Source: CAWGHZ01 sp963775315 (GTDB taxonomy: Bacteria > Pseudomonadota > Alphaproteobacteria > MPNO01 > DASWLB01). Taken from it: a stretch of DNA of 64,000 nucleotides. How positions within the stretch are numbered: position 1 is the stretch's first letter; every line of letters starts with the position of its first letter. Positions 18,176 through 25,750 of the stretch are shown piece by piece. Location: positions 1-64,000 of the forward strand of contig CAVZIN010000011.1 of NCBI GenBank assembly GCA_963775315.1, given 5' to 3'. The notes below the pieces were generated by a model. It was not told the DNA's origin, searched no databases, and worked only from the letters and a program-made list of their open reading frames with translations. A program made the translations under genes and the position numbers.

Positions 18176-18928
18176 CTACCCCTCGACCGCCTGAACGATC
18201 TTGCCGCGCATCGCCTCGTCGGGCAGCGGTCCCGCCCCGGCGGCCAGATTGTCGGACATATGGTCCGGGTTCGCCGTCGCCGGGATCAGGCAGGTGATCG
18301 CCGGGTGCGCCAGAACGTATTTCAGGCAGATTTGCGGCCAGCTCGTGCAGCCGATCTCGCCCGCCCAATCGGGCAGCTTCTTGCGGGCGAGGCGCGAGAT
18401 CAGCCCCCCGGTATTCAGCGGCTTGTTGACCAGCACGGCGAGGCCCTTGTCGGCGCACATCGGCAGGAAAGTCTTTTCGGGCGCCCGGTCGGTCACCGAA
18501 TAGGCCATCTGCACGAAGTCGATCTCGCCCGGCGCCGCCTCGATAACGCGCGCGAGGTCGGGCAGTGCGCCGGCGACATAGTGGGTGATACCGACGTAGC
18601 GGACGCGCCCCTCGTTCTTCCACCCGGCCAGCGTGTCGAGGTGGGTGCGCCAGTCGACCAGATTGTGCACCTGCATCAGGTCGATCGTGTCGGTGTGGAA
18701 CAGGCGGAGCGATTGCTCCATCTGCGCGATGCCCTTGTCCTTGCCGGAGGTCCACACCTTGGTGGCGATGAAGGTGCGCTCGCGCGCGCCGAGGTCGCGG
18801 ATCAGATCGCCCGCCACCCCTTCCGCGCGCCCGTACATCGGCGAGGAATCGACCAGCGTCGCGCCCGCGGCGTAGAGCCGCTCCAGCACCGCGCGTTGGG
18901 CGGCGCGCTCGCGCCCGACGTCGAACAC
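18176..18928 (-). CDS. Aldo/keto reductase
   Basis: The product has the NADPH-dependent TIM-barrel features: catalytic tetrad candidates in DSSPMYGRAEG (Tyr), ATKVW (Lys) and QVHNL (His), and PATANPDHMSDN near the cofactor pocket. The first usable start is GTG at 18926-18928 (250 residues). Clear family sequence continues upstream in frame (TIPSTGEAIPAIGLGTWSVFDVG) to about 18994. No ATG/GTG/TTG occurs there; an ATC at 18992-18994 stands five bases after AGGGAGG. The true N-terminus is therefore uncertain and could include 22 more residues. A palindromic repeat sits just upstream at 19016-19073. Confidence 0.85.
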   Translation of the reverse strand: MFDVGRERAAQRAVLERLYAAGATLVDSSPMYGRAEGVAGDLIRDLGARERTFIATKVWTSGKDKGIAQMEQSLRLFHTDTIDLMQVHNLVDWRTHLDTLAGWKNEGRVRYVGITHYVAGALPDLARVIEAAPGEIDFVQMAYSVTDRAPEKTFLPMCADKGLAVLVNKPLNTGGLISRLARKKLPDWAGEIGCTSWPQICLKYVLAHPAITCLIPATANPDHMSDNLAAGAGPLPDEAMRGKIVQAVEG

Positions 18929-19015
18929 GCTCCAGGTGCCGAGCCCGATGGCCGGAATCGCCTCGCCGGTCGAGGGGATGGTTCGCGTCTCGATGGGAGC
19001 CTCCCTGGTCTCGAT

Positions 19016-19073
19016 CTTCGACAGGCTCAGGACGGGAACCGAGCCTAGCGCCTCGTCCCGGGCTTGTCGAAGG
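19016..19073. repeat. Palindromic intergenic repeat, copy 2
   Basis: The left arm CTTCGACAGGCTCAG (19016-19030) and right arm CCCGGGCTTGTCGAAG (19057-19072) are inverted relatives of each other and of the element at 10122-10180. It separates two minus-strand genes and abuts the unclear start of the aldo/keto reductase gene. Confidence 0.7.
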
Positions 19074-19094
19074 ATGCGGCGCGCCGCGCCGCGA

Positions 19095-19607
19095 TCACGC
19101 CTTGCCGGGCTTGATCTTGAACGTGGCGTTGTGGCCGTTCGCCTTCACCACCACGCGGTAGGTCTCGCCCGGGCGGAGGTTCACGTTGTTGCCGTAGTGG
19201 GTCGACTGCGCGCCCTTGCCGATCATTCGCATCTCGACCACCGGCACGCGGAACCCGTGGCCGGGGATGACCAGGTCCTTGTTGTCCAAGGGCTCCACCT
19301 CCATCGCCACGTTGGCGCCCGTGACGGCCTTGCCGCTGTTGCGGTCGAAGACGTGAACGACCAGGTGGTAGTTCGGATGCTCCGGTGCGTCTTTCGGCAC
19401 CGCCCGCGCGCCGCCCTCGATCAGCATGCCGTGCTTGATGTGCTGCTTGTCGACCTCGGCGCGCGTGTAGAACGGTTCGGGCGGCAGCACGTTGAGGACC
19501 AGCTTGTAGGGCCCCGTCACGGCACTCCGCACGATCTTCGCGGCCGCCGGGTTCGCGCCCAGCGCCAGCGCCATCGCCGCCATCGCGGCCATTGCCCATC
19601 GCTTCAT
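19095..19607 (-). CDS. Secreted protein of unknown function, beta-sandwich-like
   Basis: The 170-residue product has a signal peptide (MKRWAMAAMAAMALALGANPAAA) and a compact, strand-rich mature part with motifs YKLVLNVLPPEPFYT, YHLVVHVFDRNSGKAVTGA and NVNLRPGETYRVVVKANG. The pattern is like a small Ig-like or YtkA-like periplasmic domain; no cysteines remain after cleavage. Several His and Met residues (KQHIKHGM, EMRMIG, STHYGNN) could suggest metal handling, which is speculative. Upstream, on the minus strand, GGAGC-N16-CGTT is one mismatch from the EcfG promoter consensus. Confidence 0.72.
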   Translation of the reverse strand: MKRWAMAAMAAMALALGANPAAAKIVRSAVTGPYKLVLNVLPPEPFYTRAEVDKQHIKHGMLIEGGARAVPKDAPEHPNYHLVVHVFDRNSGKAVTGANVAMEVEPLDNKDLVIPGHGFRVPVVEMRMIGKGAQSTHYGNNVNLRPGETYRVVVKANGHNATFKIKPGKA

Positions 19608-19732
19608 CGGTCCCTCCGGATCACGGTTCGATCACCGTTAACGTAGGACAGGCGGTTTCGCTCCGCCGCGCGGCACGGTGCCGCGCGGGCGCCTCATGTG
19701 CTAGGAGTGGCAAAAGACGAAGGGAGGCGCGT

Positions 19733-20539
19733 ATGGCGGAACTCAGGATCGGCGTCACCGGCGCGGCCGGGCGAATGGGTGGGGCGGTGATCCGCCAGGT
19801 CGGCGAGACGCCCGGCTGCGTCGTTACCGCCGCGTGCGAGGTCGAGGGCGCGCCCGCGATCGGACGCGACGCGGGCGAGGTGGCCGGGATCGGGCCGATC
19901 GGCATCCCCATCGTCGCCGATTCCGATGCGGCCTTTGCCGCGACCGACGCGGTGATCGAGTTCACCCAGCCGGCGGCGACCGTCGCCCATGTAAAGCTCG
20001 CCGCGGCACGCGGGGTCGCGCACATCATCGGCACCACCGGGCTCGACGCGGCGGGCCAGGCGGCGCTCGCCGAGGCGGCGAAGCGCATCCCCATCGTGCA
20101 TGCGCCGAACATGAGCCTCGCGGTCAACCTGCTGTTCGCCCTCACCCGCCAGGTGGCGGGGATTCTCGACGACTCGTTCGATGTCGAGATCGTCGAGATG
20201 CACCACCGTCACAAGGTCGATGCGCCGTCGGGCACGGCGCTCGAGCTCGGCCGCCGTGCCGCCGAGGGACGGGGGATCGCCATGGGCGACGTGGCGCGGA
20301 TGACGCGCGAGGGCATCGTCGGCGCGCGCAAGCGGGGCGAGATCGGCTTCGCGACGCTGCGTGGCGGGGACGTGGTGGGCGAGCACACGGTGATCTTCGC
20401 CGCCGACGGCGAGCGGCTGGAGCTCAGCCACAAGGCGTCGGGCCGGCAGATCTTCGCGCGCGGCGCGGTGCGCGCCGCCCAGTGGGCGCAGGGCAAAAAG
20501 CCCGGCCTCTACTCGATGTTCGACGTGCTGGGGCTGTAG
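19733..20539 (+). CDS. dapB: 4-hydroxy-tetrahydrodipicolinate reductase
   Basis: The 268-residue product has the N-terminal Rossmann motif VTGAAGRMG, the conserved GTTGL segment, and the substrate motif EMHHRHKVDAPSGTA with the catalytic His pair and Lys. DapB reduces the dihydrodipicolinate precursor with NAD(P)H in the lysine/diaminopimelate pathway. The ATG at 19733 follows GGGAGG; the ORF upstream of it is not conserved. Its last 31 bases overlap the convergent gene on the other strand. No other dap genes are adjacent. Confidence 0.96.
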   Translation: MAELRIGVTGAAGRMGGAVIRQVGETPGCVVTAACEVEGAPAIGRDAGEVAGIGPIGIPIVADSDAAFAATDAVIEFTQPAATVAHVKLAAARGVAHIIGTTGLDAAGQAALAEAAKRIPIVHAPNMSLAVNLLFALTRQVAGILDDSFDVEIVEMHHRHKVDAPSGTALELGRRAAEGRGIAMGDVARMTREGIVGARKRGEIGFATLRGGDVVGEHTVIFAADGERLELSHKASGRQIFARGAVRAAQWAQGKKPGLYSMFDVLGL

Positions 20540-21054
20540 TTGGCGGGCAGGAAGGGCCCGTCCTTGAGGCGGGCGAGCGCGTCGCGCAGCGACCTGGCGA
20601 AGGCCGCGCGCTCCTCGAGCCCCAGATAGGCACCGATCTCGAACTTCACCCCGCGCGTCGCCAGCAGCAGGCGGCTGCCGGGCAGCGGCGGGTCCGCCAT
20701 CTCGACGCGCAGCCAGTAGGGCTGGAACGACCAGCTCTTGACGCGCCCGTTCTGGTCCGCGCGCTCGACGGTCAGCGCCGCGCGGGTGAGCCGCACCCGC
20801 TCCCACCGCCGGGCACGGCGATAGCTCGCGCGGAGCGCGAGGTAGATGAGCAGGACGTCGAGCCCCATGAAGCCCGGTATCGGCCAGGCGCCGATCATGA
20901 AGAAGGCGGTCGATGTGGCCATGCCGGCCGCGCAGATGCCGGACATGAACAGCACGAACCCGGTGCGGGTCAGGCTCGGGCGCGGCTGATGGGTGACGTC
21001 GAGCGCCACCGGGTCGCCGTCCTCCTCCGCTTCGCTATGTCGCGCCTCGGCCAT
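20509..21054 (-). CDS. DUF2244 family membrane protein
   Basis: The 181-residue product has two hydrophobic segments around residues 33-75 (GFVLFMSGICAAGMATSTAFFMIG, IPGFMGLDVLLIYLALRAS). A soluble part follows with the DUF2244 hallmarks RRARRWERVRLT and FQPYWLRVEM, ending LEERAAFARSLRDAL. This alphaproteobacterial family has no established function; it is often linked to cytochrome oxidase genes, none of which is here. The start is the ATG at 21052-21054. Its 3' end overlaps dapB tail-to-tail by 31 bases. Confidence 0.82.
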   Translation of the reverse strand: MAEARHSEAEEDGDPVALDVTHQPRPSLTRTGFVLFMSGICAAGMATSTAFFMIGAWPIPGFMGLDVLLIYLALRASYRRARRWERVRLTRAALTVERADQNGRVKSWSFQPYWLRVEMADPPLPGSRLLLATRGVKFEIGAYLGLEERAAFARSLRDALARLKDGPFLPANYSPSTSNIE

Positions 21055-21161
21055 CCGTCGAATATCGGTCGAGCCGACCGCCGTTGCAAGACACTGCAGG
21101 CCGCGCGCCGGGGCCATGCGCGGCCCACGACAGCGAATCGGGCGGCTGGTAAGGTCGCGCC

Positions 21162-21899
21162 ATGGCGCTTTCCAGGGGGAAGATCGAGGAGCTCTACGCG
21201 CGGTTCGAGCGGGCGAACCCCAACCCGCGCGGCGAGCTGGTGCACGAGGCGGAGAACCCGTTCACCCTTCTGGTCGCGGTGGTGCTGTCGGCCCAGGCGA
21301 CGGATGCGGGCGTGAACAAGGCGACGGCGAAGCTGTTCCCGGTCGCCGACACGCCGGAGAAGATGGTCGCGCTCGGCGAGGCGGGGGTCCGCGACTACAT
21401 CAAGACCATCGGGCTCTATCGCAACAAGGCGAAGAACGTCATCGCCCTGTCGCAGCTCCTGATCGAGCGGCACGGCGGCAAGGTGCCGACCGACCGCGAC
21501 GCGCTCGAGGCGCTGCCGGGGGTCGGGCGGAAGACCGCCAACGTGGTGATGAACATCGCCTTCGGCGCGCCGGTGATCGCGGTCGACACCCACATCTTCC
21601 GGGTCGCGAACCGCACCGGCCTCGCCCCCGGCAAGACGCCGCGCGTGGTCGAGGACCGGCTGATGAAGGTCACCCCCGACCGGTTCAAGCTGCACGCCCA
21701 CCACTGGCTGATCCTGCACGGGCGCTATGTCTGCATCGCGCGCAAGCCGCGCTGCCCGGCCTGCCCGATCGCCGATCTCTGCGCCTATAAGGAGAAGACC
21801 AGACCGGACGTCGCCACGGTCGCCGCCGGCGCCGCGGTCAGCCCTGCGCGGATTTCTGGCGTGCGCGCAACAGCTCGCCGAGGCAAGTCCGCTTGCTGA
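21162..21899 (+). CDS. nth: Endonuclease III
   Basis: The 245-residue base-excision DNA glycosylase/AP lyase has a helix-hairpin-helix LPGVGRKTANVV with the catalytic Lys, the catalytic Asp in AVDTHIFRV, and a C-terminal [4Fe-4S] cluster CIARKPRCPACPIADLC (C-x6-C-x2-C-x5-C). About 37 residues follow the cluster, including an Ala/Arg-rich tail that runs antisense through the end of the convergent gene; typical Nth ends sooner. It removes oxidised pyrimidines. The start at 21162 is the family start. Confidence 0.95.
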   Translation: MALSRGKIEELYARFERANPNPRGELVHEAENPFTLLVAVVLSAQATDAGVNKATAKLFPVADTPEKMVALGEAGVRDYIKTIGLYRNKAKNVIALSQLLIERHGGKVPTDRDALEALPGVGRKTANVVMNIAFGAPVIAVDTHIFRVANRTGLAPGKTPRVVEDRLMKVTPDRFKLHAHHWLILHGRYVCIARKPRCPACPIADLCAYKEKTRPDVATVAAGAAVSPARISGVRATARRGKSAC

Positions 21900-22290
21900 C
21901 GTCGAACCCGTCGGCGGGCACCGGGCGCGCCGAGACATGGCGCACCACGTACGCGCCGGACGGGCCGGAGCGGTAGAGGTAAAGCTCCAGCATGCAGCCG
22001 GTGGCGGCGTAGCGCCAGAGCTGCGCCGGGTTGTCGCGCCTGAGGAAGCCCGGCGCCCCCAGCATGGCGCGGAGCGCGGCAGCATCCTTCCCCATCAGAT
22101 GGTCGGGATCGTCGTCGACCGGCGGCAGGCTGGCCACCGAGGGCGCCGACCCTGCGTCAACCGCGTCCGCCGCGCCGGCCGGGGCCGCGGCCTGGGGCTT
22201 GGTCACCGGATGCAGGCAGCCCGACAGCACGAACGCGGCCAGAAGGGGGACGAGGCGCCATGCCGCGCGGCGCGCGCCGAACTCACCCAT
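21838..22290 (-). CDS. Small putative lipoprotein of unknown function
   Basis: The 150-residue product has a signal sequence ending in LSGC, a good lipobox. An Ala/Pro-rich linker follows, then a compact domain: MGKDAAALRAMLGAPGFLRRDNPAQLWRY, followed by ATGCMLELYLY. The GKD-x-LxxxLGxPxxxRxDGxAxxWRY pattern resembles small envelope proteins of alphaproteobacteria (SmpA/BamE-like in layout). The start overlaps the end of the upstream membrane-protein gene by eight bases. Its 3' end overlaps nth by 62 bases on the opposite strand. Confidence 0.75.
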   Translation of the reverse strand: MGEFGARRAAWRLVPLLAAFVLSGCLHPVTKPQAAAPAGAADAVDAGSAPSVASLPPVDDDPDHLMGKDAAALRAMLGAPGFLRRDNPAQLWRYAATGCMLELYLYRSGPSGAYVVRHVSARPVPADGFDVSKRTCLGELLRARQKSAQG

Positions 22291-22951
22291 CCTGCCCCCT
22301 CAACTCCTCGACCAGATGCACCATGAATGCGGTCGCGACCACCGGAATGAACCAGCCGGCGACCGGGATGGACAGGAGCACGGTGATCAGCGCGCCCGCC
22401 TCGATCACCCGCCAGATGTGCCGCCGTCGCATCAGGCGCGCGTCCGCGAGGTCCATGCGGCGCAGCGCGGCCAGCTCGAAATACTCCCGGCCCAGAAGAT
22501 AGCCGTTCAGCAGATAGAACACCACGAGGTTGAGCCCGGGAACGAACAGGTAGACCGGCAGTGCGACGATGTTCAGCACCACCGTCGCGACCAGAAGTCG
22601 CACGGTCGAGGCGATCAGCTCGCCCCATCCTTGCGGGCGAGCCGGGGGAAGGAAGGCGTAGTGGCGCCGGTCGACCGCGTGCGCCACGTCCTCCAGCATG
22701 AACCCCTCGACGCCCATGACGATGCCGGGGAAGAACAGGGTGGCGACGGCGACCGCGGCAAGCCCCGCCGCGACGCGGACGACGACGTCCAGAAACCCGT
22801 TCTGCAGCAGGCTGACGTGCTCGACCAGTTGCCACGAGCCGACCACCAGGGCCGCGTAGACCAGGATCGACCACATGAGCGAGATCAGCATCACCCGCCG
22901 GAACACCGGGTCGTGAAGCTGGCCGAACGATTTGAAGAGGGCGGCGACCAT
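22283..22951 (-). CDS. EI24/CysZ-like integral membrane protein
   Basis: The 222-residue product has about four hydrophobic spans (near residues 21-41, 57-80, 120-150 and 190-215) and the EI24-domain landmarks LLNGYLLGREYFELAALRR and LPVYLFVPGLNLVVFYLLNG. CysZ homologues import sulfate for cysteine synthesis, but many EI24 proteins are uncharacterised. The start is the ATG at 22949-22951 (MVAALFKSFGQL), the family N-terminus. It is coupled to the downstream lipoprotein gene by an eight-base overlap. Confidence 0.83.
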   Translation of the reverse strand: MVAALFKSFGQLHDPVFRRVMLISLMWSILVYAALVVGSWQLVEHVSLLQNGFLDVVVRVAAGLAAVAVATLFFPGIVMGVEGFMLEDVAHAVDRRHYAFLPPARPQGWGELIASTVRLLVATVVLNIVALPVYLFVPGLNLVVFYLLNGYLLGREYFELAALRRMDLADARLMRRRHIWRVIEAGALITVLLSIPVAGWFIPVVATAFMVHLVEELRGQDG

Positions 22952-23038
22952 GGACGCGTCTGTATCCCGCCCGGCGGTTGCGGGCAAGGGACCCGCCGCT
23001 ATACTGCGCCCGCCAGCTTACAGGGAAGGAGCACGGGT

Positions 23039-24031
23039 ATGACCGAGGCGACCTACGACGTGATCGGGATCGGCAACGCCATCGTCGACGTCCTGGCCGA
23101 GACCGAGGAGTCGTTCCTCGCCCGGCACGGACTCGAGAAGGGCGTCATGACCCTGATCGATGCCGACCGCGCGAAGAGCCTCTATGAGGCGATGGCCCCG
23201 GGCCTCGAAATGTCGGGCGGCTCGGCGGCCAACACCATTGCCGGCCTCGCCTCTCTGGGCGGCGCCGGGGCCTATATCGGCAAGGTGCGGAACGACCAGC
23301 TCGGCGGGGTGTTCAGCCACGACCTCCGCGCCATCGGCATCGACTACCGCACCGAGGCGGCGACCGCCGGCCCGCCGACGGCGCGCTGCCTGATCTTCGT
23401 CACCTCCGACGCGCAGCGCACGATGCAGACCTTCCTCGGCGCCAGCGTCGGTCTTACCCCCGACGACGTCGACGAGACCGCGATCGGGGCGGCGCGCGTC
23501 ACCTACCTGGAGGGCTACCTGTTCGACCCGCCGCCGGCCCGCGAGGCCTTCGTACGCGCGGCCGAGATCGCCCATGCCAAGGGCCGCAAGGTGGCGCTGA
23601 CCTTGTCCGACCCGTTCTGTGTCGACCGCCACCGCGCGGAGTTCCTGCATCTGGTCGAGCACCACGTCGACATATTGTTCGCCAACGAGGCAGAGATTCT
23701 GTCGCTCTATCAGGCGGCGGACTTCGCCGCGGCGCTCGATGGGGTGCGCGGCCACTGCGAGGTCGCGGCGCTCACCCGTTCCGAACGCGGCTCGGTGGTC
23801 GCGATCGGCGGCGAGGTGTACGAGGTGCCGGCGGAGAAGGTGGCGCGGGTGGTGGACACGACCGGGGCGGGCGACCTCTATGCCTCCGGGTTTCTGTTCG
23901 GCCTCACCCGCGGCTACGAGCCGGCGGCGTGCGGGCGTATCGGCTCGATCGCGGCGTCCGAGGTGATCTCGCATTTCGGCGCGCGGCCGGAGACGAGCCT
24001 CGCGAAGCTCGTCGAACAGAAGATCGGATAG
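23039..24031 (+). CDS. PfkB-family kinase, probably adenosine kinase
   Basis: The 330-residue ribokinase-fold enzyme has MSGGSAANTIAGLASLG near residue 58 (substrate glycine pair) and the C-terminal DTTGAGDLYASGFLFGL with catalytic Asp and anion hole. The opening DVIGIGNAIVDVLA is typical of bacterial adenosine/ribokinase-like members. The likely reaction is ATP-dependent phosphorylation of adenosine; sugar kinase activity cannot be excluded. The ATG at 23039 follows GGGAAGGAG. It is divergent from the EI24 gene and followed by an intergenic repeat region. Confidence 0.85.
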   Translation: MTEATYDVIGIGNAIVDVLAETEESFLARHGLEKGVMTLIDADRAKSLYEAMAPGLEMSGGSAANTIAGLASLGGAGAYIGKVRNDQLGGVFSHDLRAIGIDYRTEAATAGPPTARCLIFVTSDAQRTMQTFLGASVGLTPDDVDETAIGAARVTYLEGYLFDPPPAREAFVRAAEIAHAKGRKVALTLSDPFCVDRHRAEFLHLVEHHVDILFANEAEILSLYQAADFAAALDGVRGHCEVAALTRSERGSVVAIGGEVYEVPAEKVARVVDTTGAGDLYASGFLFGLTRGYEPAACGRIGSIAASEVISHFGARPETSLAKLVEQKIG

Positions 24032-24197
24032 GGGGCGAGACAGCTTGCCCCTGTCATCCCGGCCGCGGTGCAGCGCGGAGCGGTGCACCGCAGACCCGGG
24101 ACCCATCTCGCAGCATTACGGAAGCGGACAGGTAGGCCCCGGATCGGCGCTTTGCGCCGTCCGGGGTGGCGACCTGCGGCGGAGCTGCCCCTAAGCC
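24032..24197. repeat. Intergenic region with two inverted-repeat elements
   Basis: Between two convergent genes this stretch holds GTCATCCCGG-type sequence (from about 24053) with an internal inverted repeat GCGGTGCA/TGCACCGC. It also holds a hairpin CCCCGGATCGGCGC (24137-24150) with GCGCCGTCCGGGG (24154-24166) across a TTT loop, with one bulged base. No ORF is supported here. Such mosaics are common extragenic repeats in alphaproteobacteria and may terminate transcription from both sides. Confidence 0.55.
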
Positions 24198-25163
24198 TCA
24201 GTTCGCCTCGCGCAGGAACTCCAGCGCCTTGTGCACCGGCTCGTCGGTGACGCGCAGCAGCACGGCGTCGCCGTTCGCCTTGTGCGTGTGCGACCGCCAG
24301 CCGGGCGCGCAGAATACGTCGCCCCGCTTCCAGGCGAAGCGCTCGCCGTCGACCACCGAGACGCCTGTGCCCTCGACCACCGCGTAGATGTTGTGGGCGG
24401 TGGTCTTGAACGGCTCGGTCTCGCGGCCGGGCTCGAGCGCATGCAGGTAGAGCGCCGTGGTCTTCATTGCGGGGCAGTCGCCCAGCTCGATCATCCGCCC
24501 GAACCGGCCGGAGGGATCGGGCTTGGTGGCGGCGAGCCGCTTCTGGCTCTCCTCCCACTTGAAGATGTAGGGCGAGTCATACTGGTCCGGCGTGTGGTCG
24601 TTCTCCGGCTCGGAATAGGGCTCGAAGAACATGCCTTCCAGCAGCCAGACCAGGGGCACGTCGAGGAAGTCGATCCAGTAGGCGGTCGACTTGCCCTCGT
24701 TGCCATGGCCGTGCCAGCACCAGTTCGGCGTCAGCACCACGTCGCCGGGCACCATCGGCAGGCGCACGCCGTCGACCATCGTGTAGGTCCCCGGCGGCCC
24801 GTCGAGCACCAGGCGCAGCGCATTCGGCGAATGACGGTGCCAGCGCGCCCGTTCGCCCGGCAGCAGCGCCTGGTAGGCAGCCACCAGCGTGCGGACGGTC
24901 GGGTAGAAATTCCCCGGGATCGGGTTATAGCAGAGCAGGTTGCGGCGCTCCGCCAGGTCGGTATTGATCAGCCGGCCGGCCGCGTCGAGCGCGATCTTCG
25001 CGTCGTCGTAGCGCCAGTGCGCCGGCACGAAATTCTTGCGCGGCTCCGGCCATAGGCTGGGCTCGGGCTTGTTCCACCCGGCCATCAGGTTGAGGCGGTT
25101 GAGTGCCGGGTAGAGCTCGTCGAGCGTCGCGGCGCGCTCCAGATCGTCGGTCGCGGTTGCCAT
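24198..25163 (-). CDS. Gentisate 1,2-dioxygenase-like bicupin protein
   Basis: The 321-residue product has two cupin domains. The first has RWHRHSPNALRLVLDG and WCWHGHGNEG as metal-ligand regions. The second has LEPGRETEPFKTTAHNIYAVVEGTG and PGWRSHTH. The layout matches the gentisate/1-hydroxy-2-naphthoate dioxygenase family, Fe(II) enzymes that open aromatic rings. There is no neighbouring aromatic-degradation gene, so the substrate is open. The start is the ATG at 25161-25163. It appears to be monocistronic. Confidence 0.85.
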   Translation of the reverse strand: MATATDDLERAATLDELYPALNRLNLMAGWNKPEPSLWPEPRKNFVPAHWRYDDAKIALDAAGRLINTDLAERRNLLCYNPIPGNFYPTVRTLVAAYQALLPGERARWHRHSPNALRLVLDGPPGTYTMVDGVRLPMVPGDVVLTPNWCWHGHGNEGKSTAYWIDFLDVPLVWLLEGMFFEPYSEPENDHTPDQYDSPYIFKWEESQKRLAATKPDPSGRFGRMIELGDCPAMKTTALYLHALEPGRETEPFKTTAHNIYAVVEGTGVSVVDGERFAWKRGDVFCAPGWRSHTHKANGDAVLLRVTDEPVHKALEFLREAN

Positions 25164-25224
25164 TGCAGTGGCCCTCCAGATTCGCGCCAACCTTAGTTCA
25201 CCTCGCCCGTGCGATCAACGCGGC

Positions 25225-25467
25225 CTACTGCCGCCGGTCGTTGGAATCGCCCCTCCTCTCGGCGCCATCGACCACGTGGAAATCGCGCGACTTCGCGCCG
25301 CTGCGGGCAATGTCGAACCCGTCGGCCTTCAGCCCGCGACGCAATAATTCGCGCACGGCGGCGGCGCGCGTCGGCATCCGCCGGGCGAAGCGCCAGTTGT
25401 CCACCGCCTCGAGTTCGCCGGGACTGAGCATGATCTGCAGCCGTTCGCTACGGGTAAGGCCAGCCAT
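25225..25467 (-). CDS. Small ribbon-helix-helix-like protein
   Basis: The 80-residue product (MAGLTRSERLQIMLSP...) has a basic strand followed by two helices (PGELEAVDNWRFARR and TRAAAVRELLRRGL). This is the pattern of a ribbon-helix-helix DNA-binding fold. The ATG at 25465-25467 has GGGAG upstream, so I prefer it to the longer 96-residue reading. It could be an antitoxin-like or autonomous regulator; no toxin gene is next to it. Confidence 0.68.
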   Translation of the reverse strand: MAGLTRSERLQIMLSPGELEAVDNWRFARRMPTRAAAVRELLRRGLKADGFDIARSGAKSRDFHVVDGAERRGDSNDRRQ

Positions 25468-25750
25468 TGTCGGGTCTCCCTTTGTGTCGTGCGGTCTCGT
25501 CGCTGTCCGACCCAAGTGGGAGGGCAGCGCCCCGTCATCAACCGGTCGCGGAAAATAGACTTACTCATCTAACTGTCTTGCCACAGCATGTGTCGTCATC
25601 CAAATAACAATACTTGTAGTAATTCTGACGGAAATTGGGATGTGACGGTAATGTTTTGCCGTCGAGGCGGCATTTCTGGAAAAAACAGTGTGACGTTCGT
25701 TGTTGCCTTGTGGTTAATGCGCTCGCCAATACACTAAGTCGAGGCTGCGT
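25468..25750. other. AT-richer intergenic region before the orphan kinase
   Basis: This stretch separates the divergent RHH-like gene and histidine kinase and is visibly richer in A and T than the rest of the window, especially 25550-25740. It should carry both promoters. I see no convincing -35/-10 pair; GGAAA-N15-CGTT at about 25676-25699 misses the EcfG consensus in both base and spacing. No ORF or tRNA is supported. Confidence 0.4.

Noticed and set aside
19640..19664. Minus-strand GGAGC-N16-CGTT before the secreted-protein gene
   Set aside because: It is one mismatch from the EcfG consensus with correct spacing. Too weak to call alone; noted in the gene entry.
25676..25699. Possible EcfG promoter (GGAAA-N15-CGTT) before the histidine kinase
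   Set aside because: It has a wrong base in the -35 and a spacer shorter than the 16-17 consensus.
25550..25740. Horizontally acquired insert, because this stretch is AT-richer
   Set aside because: It is under 200 bases, carries no gene and lies between divergent genes, where AT-rich promoters are expected.
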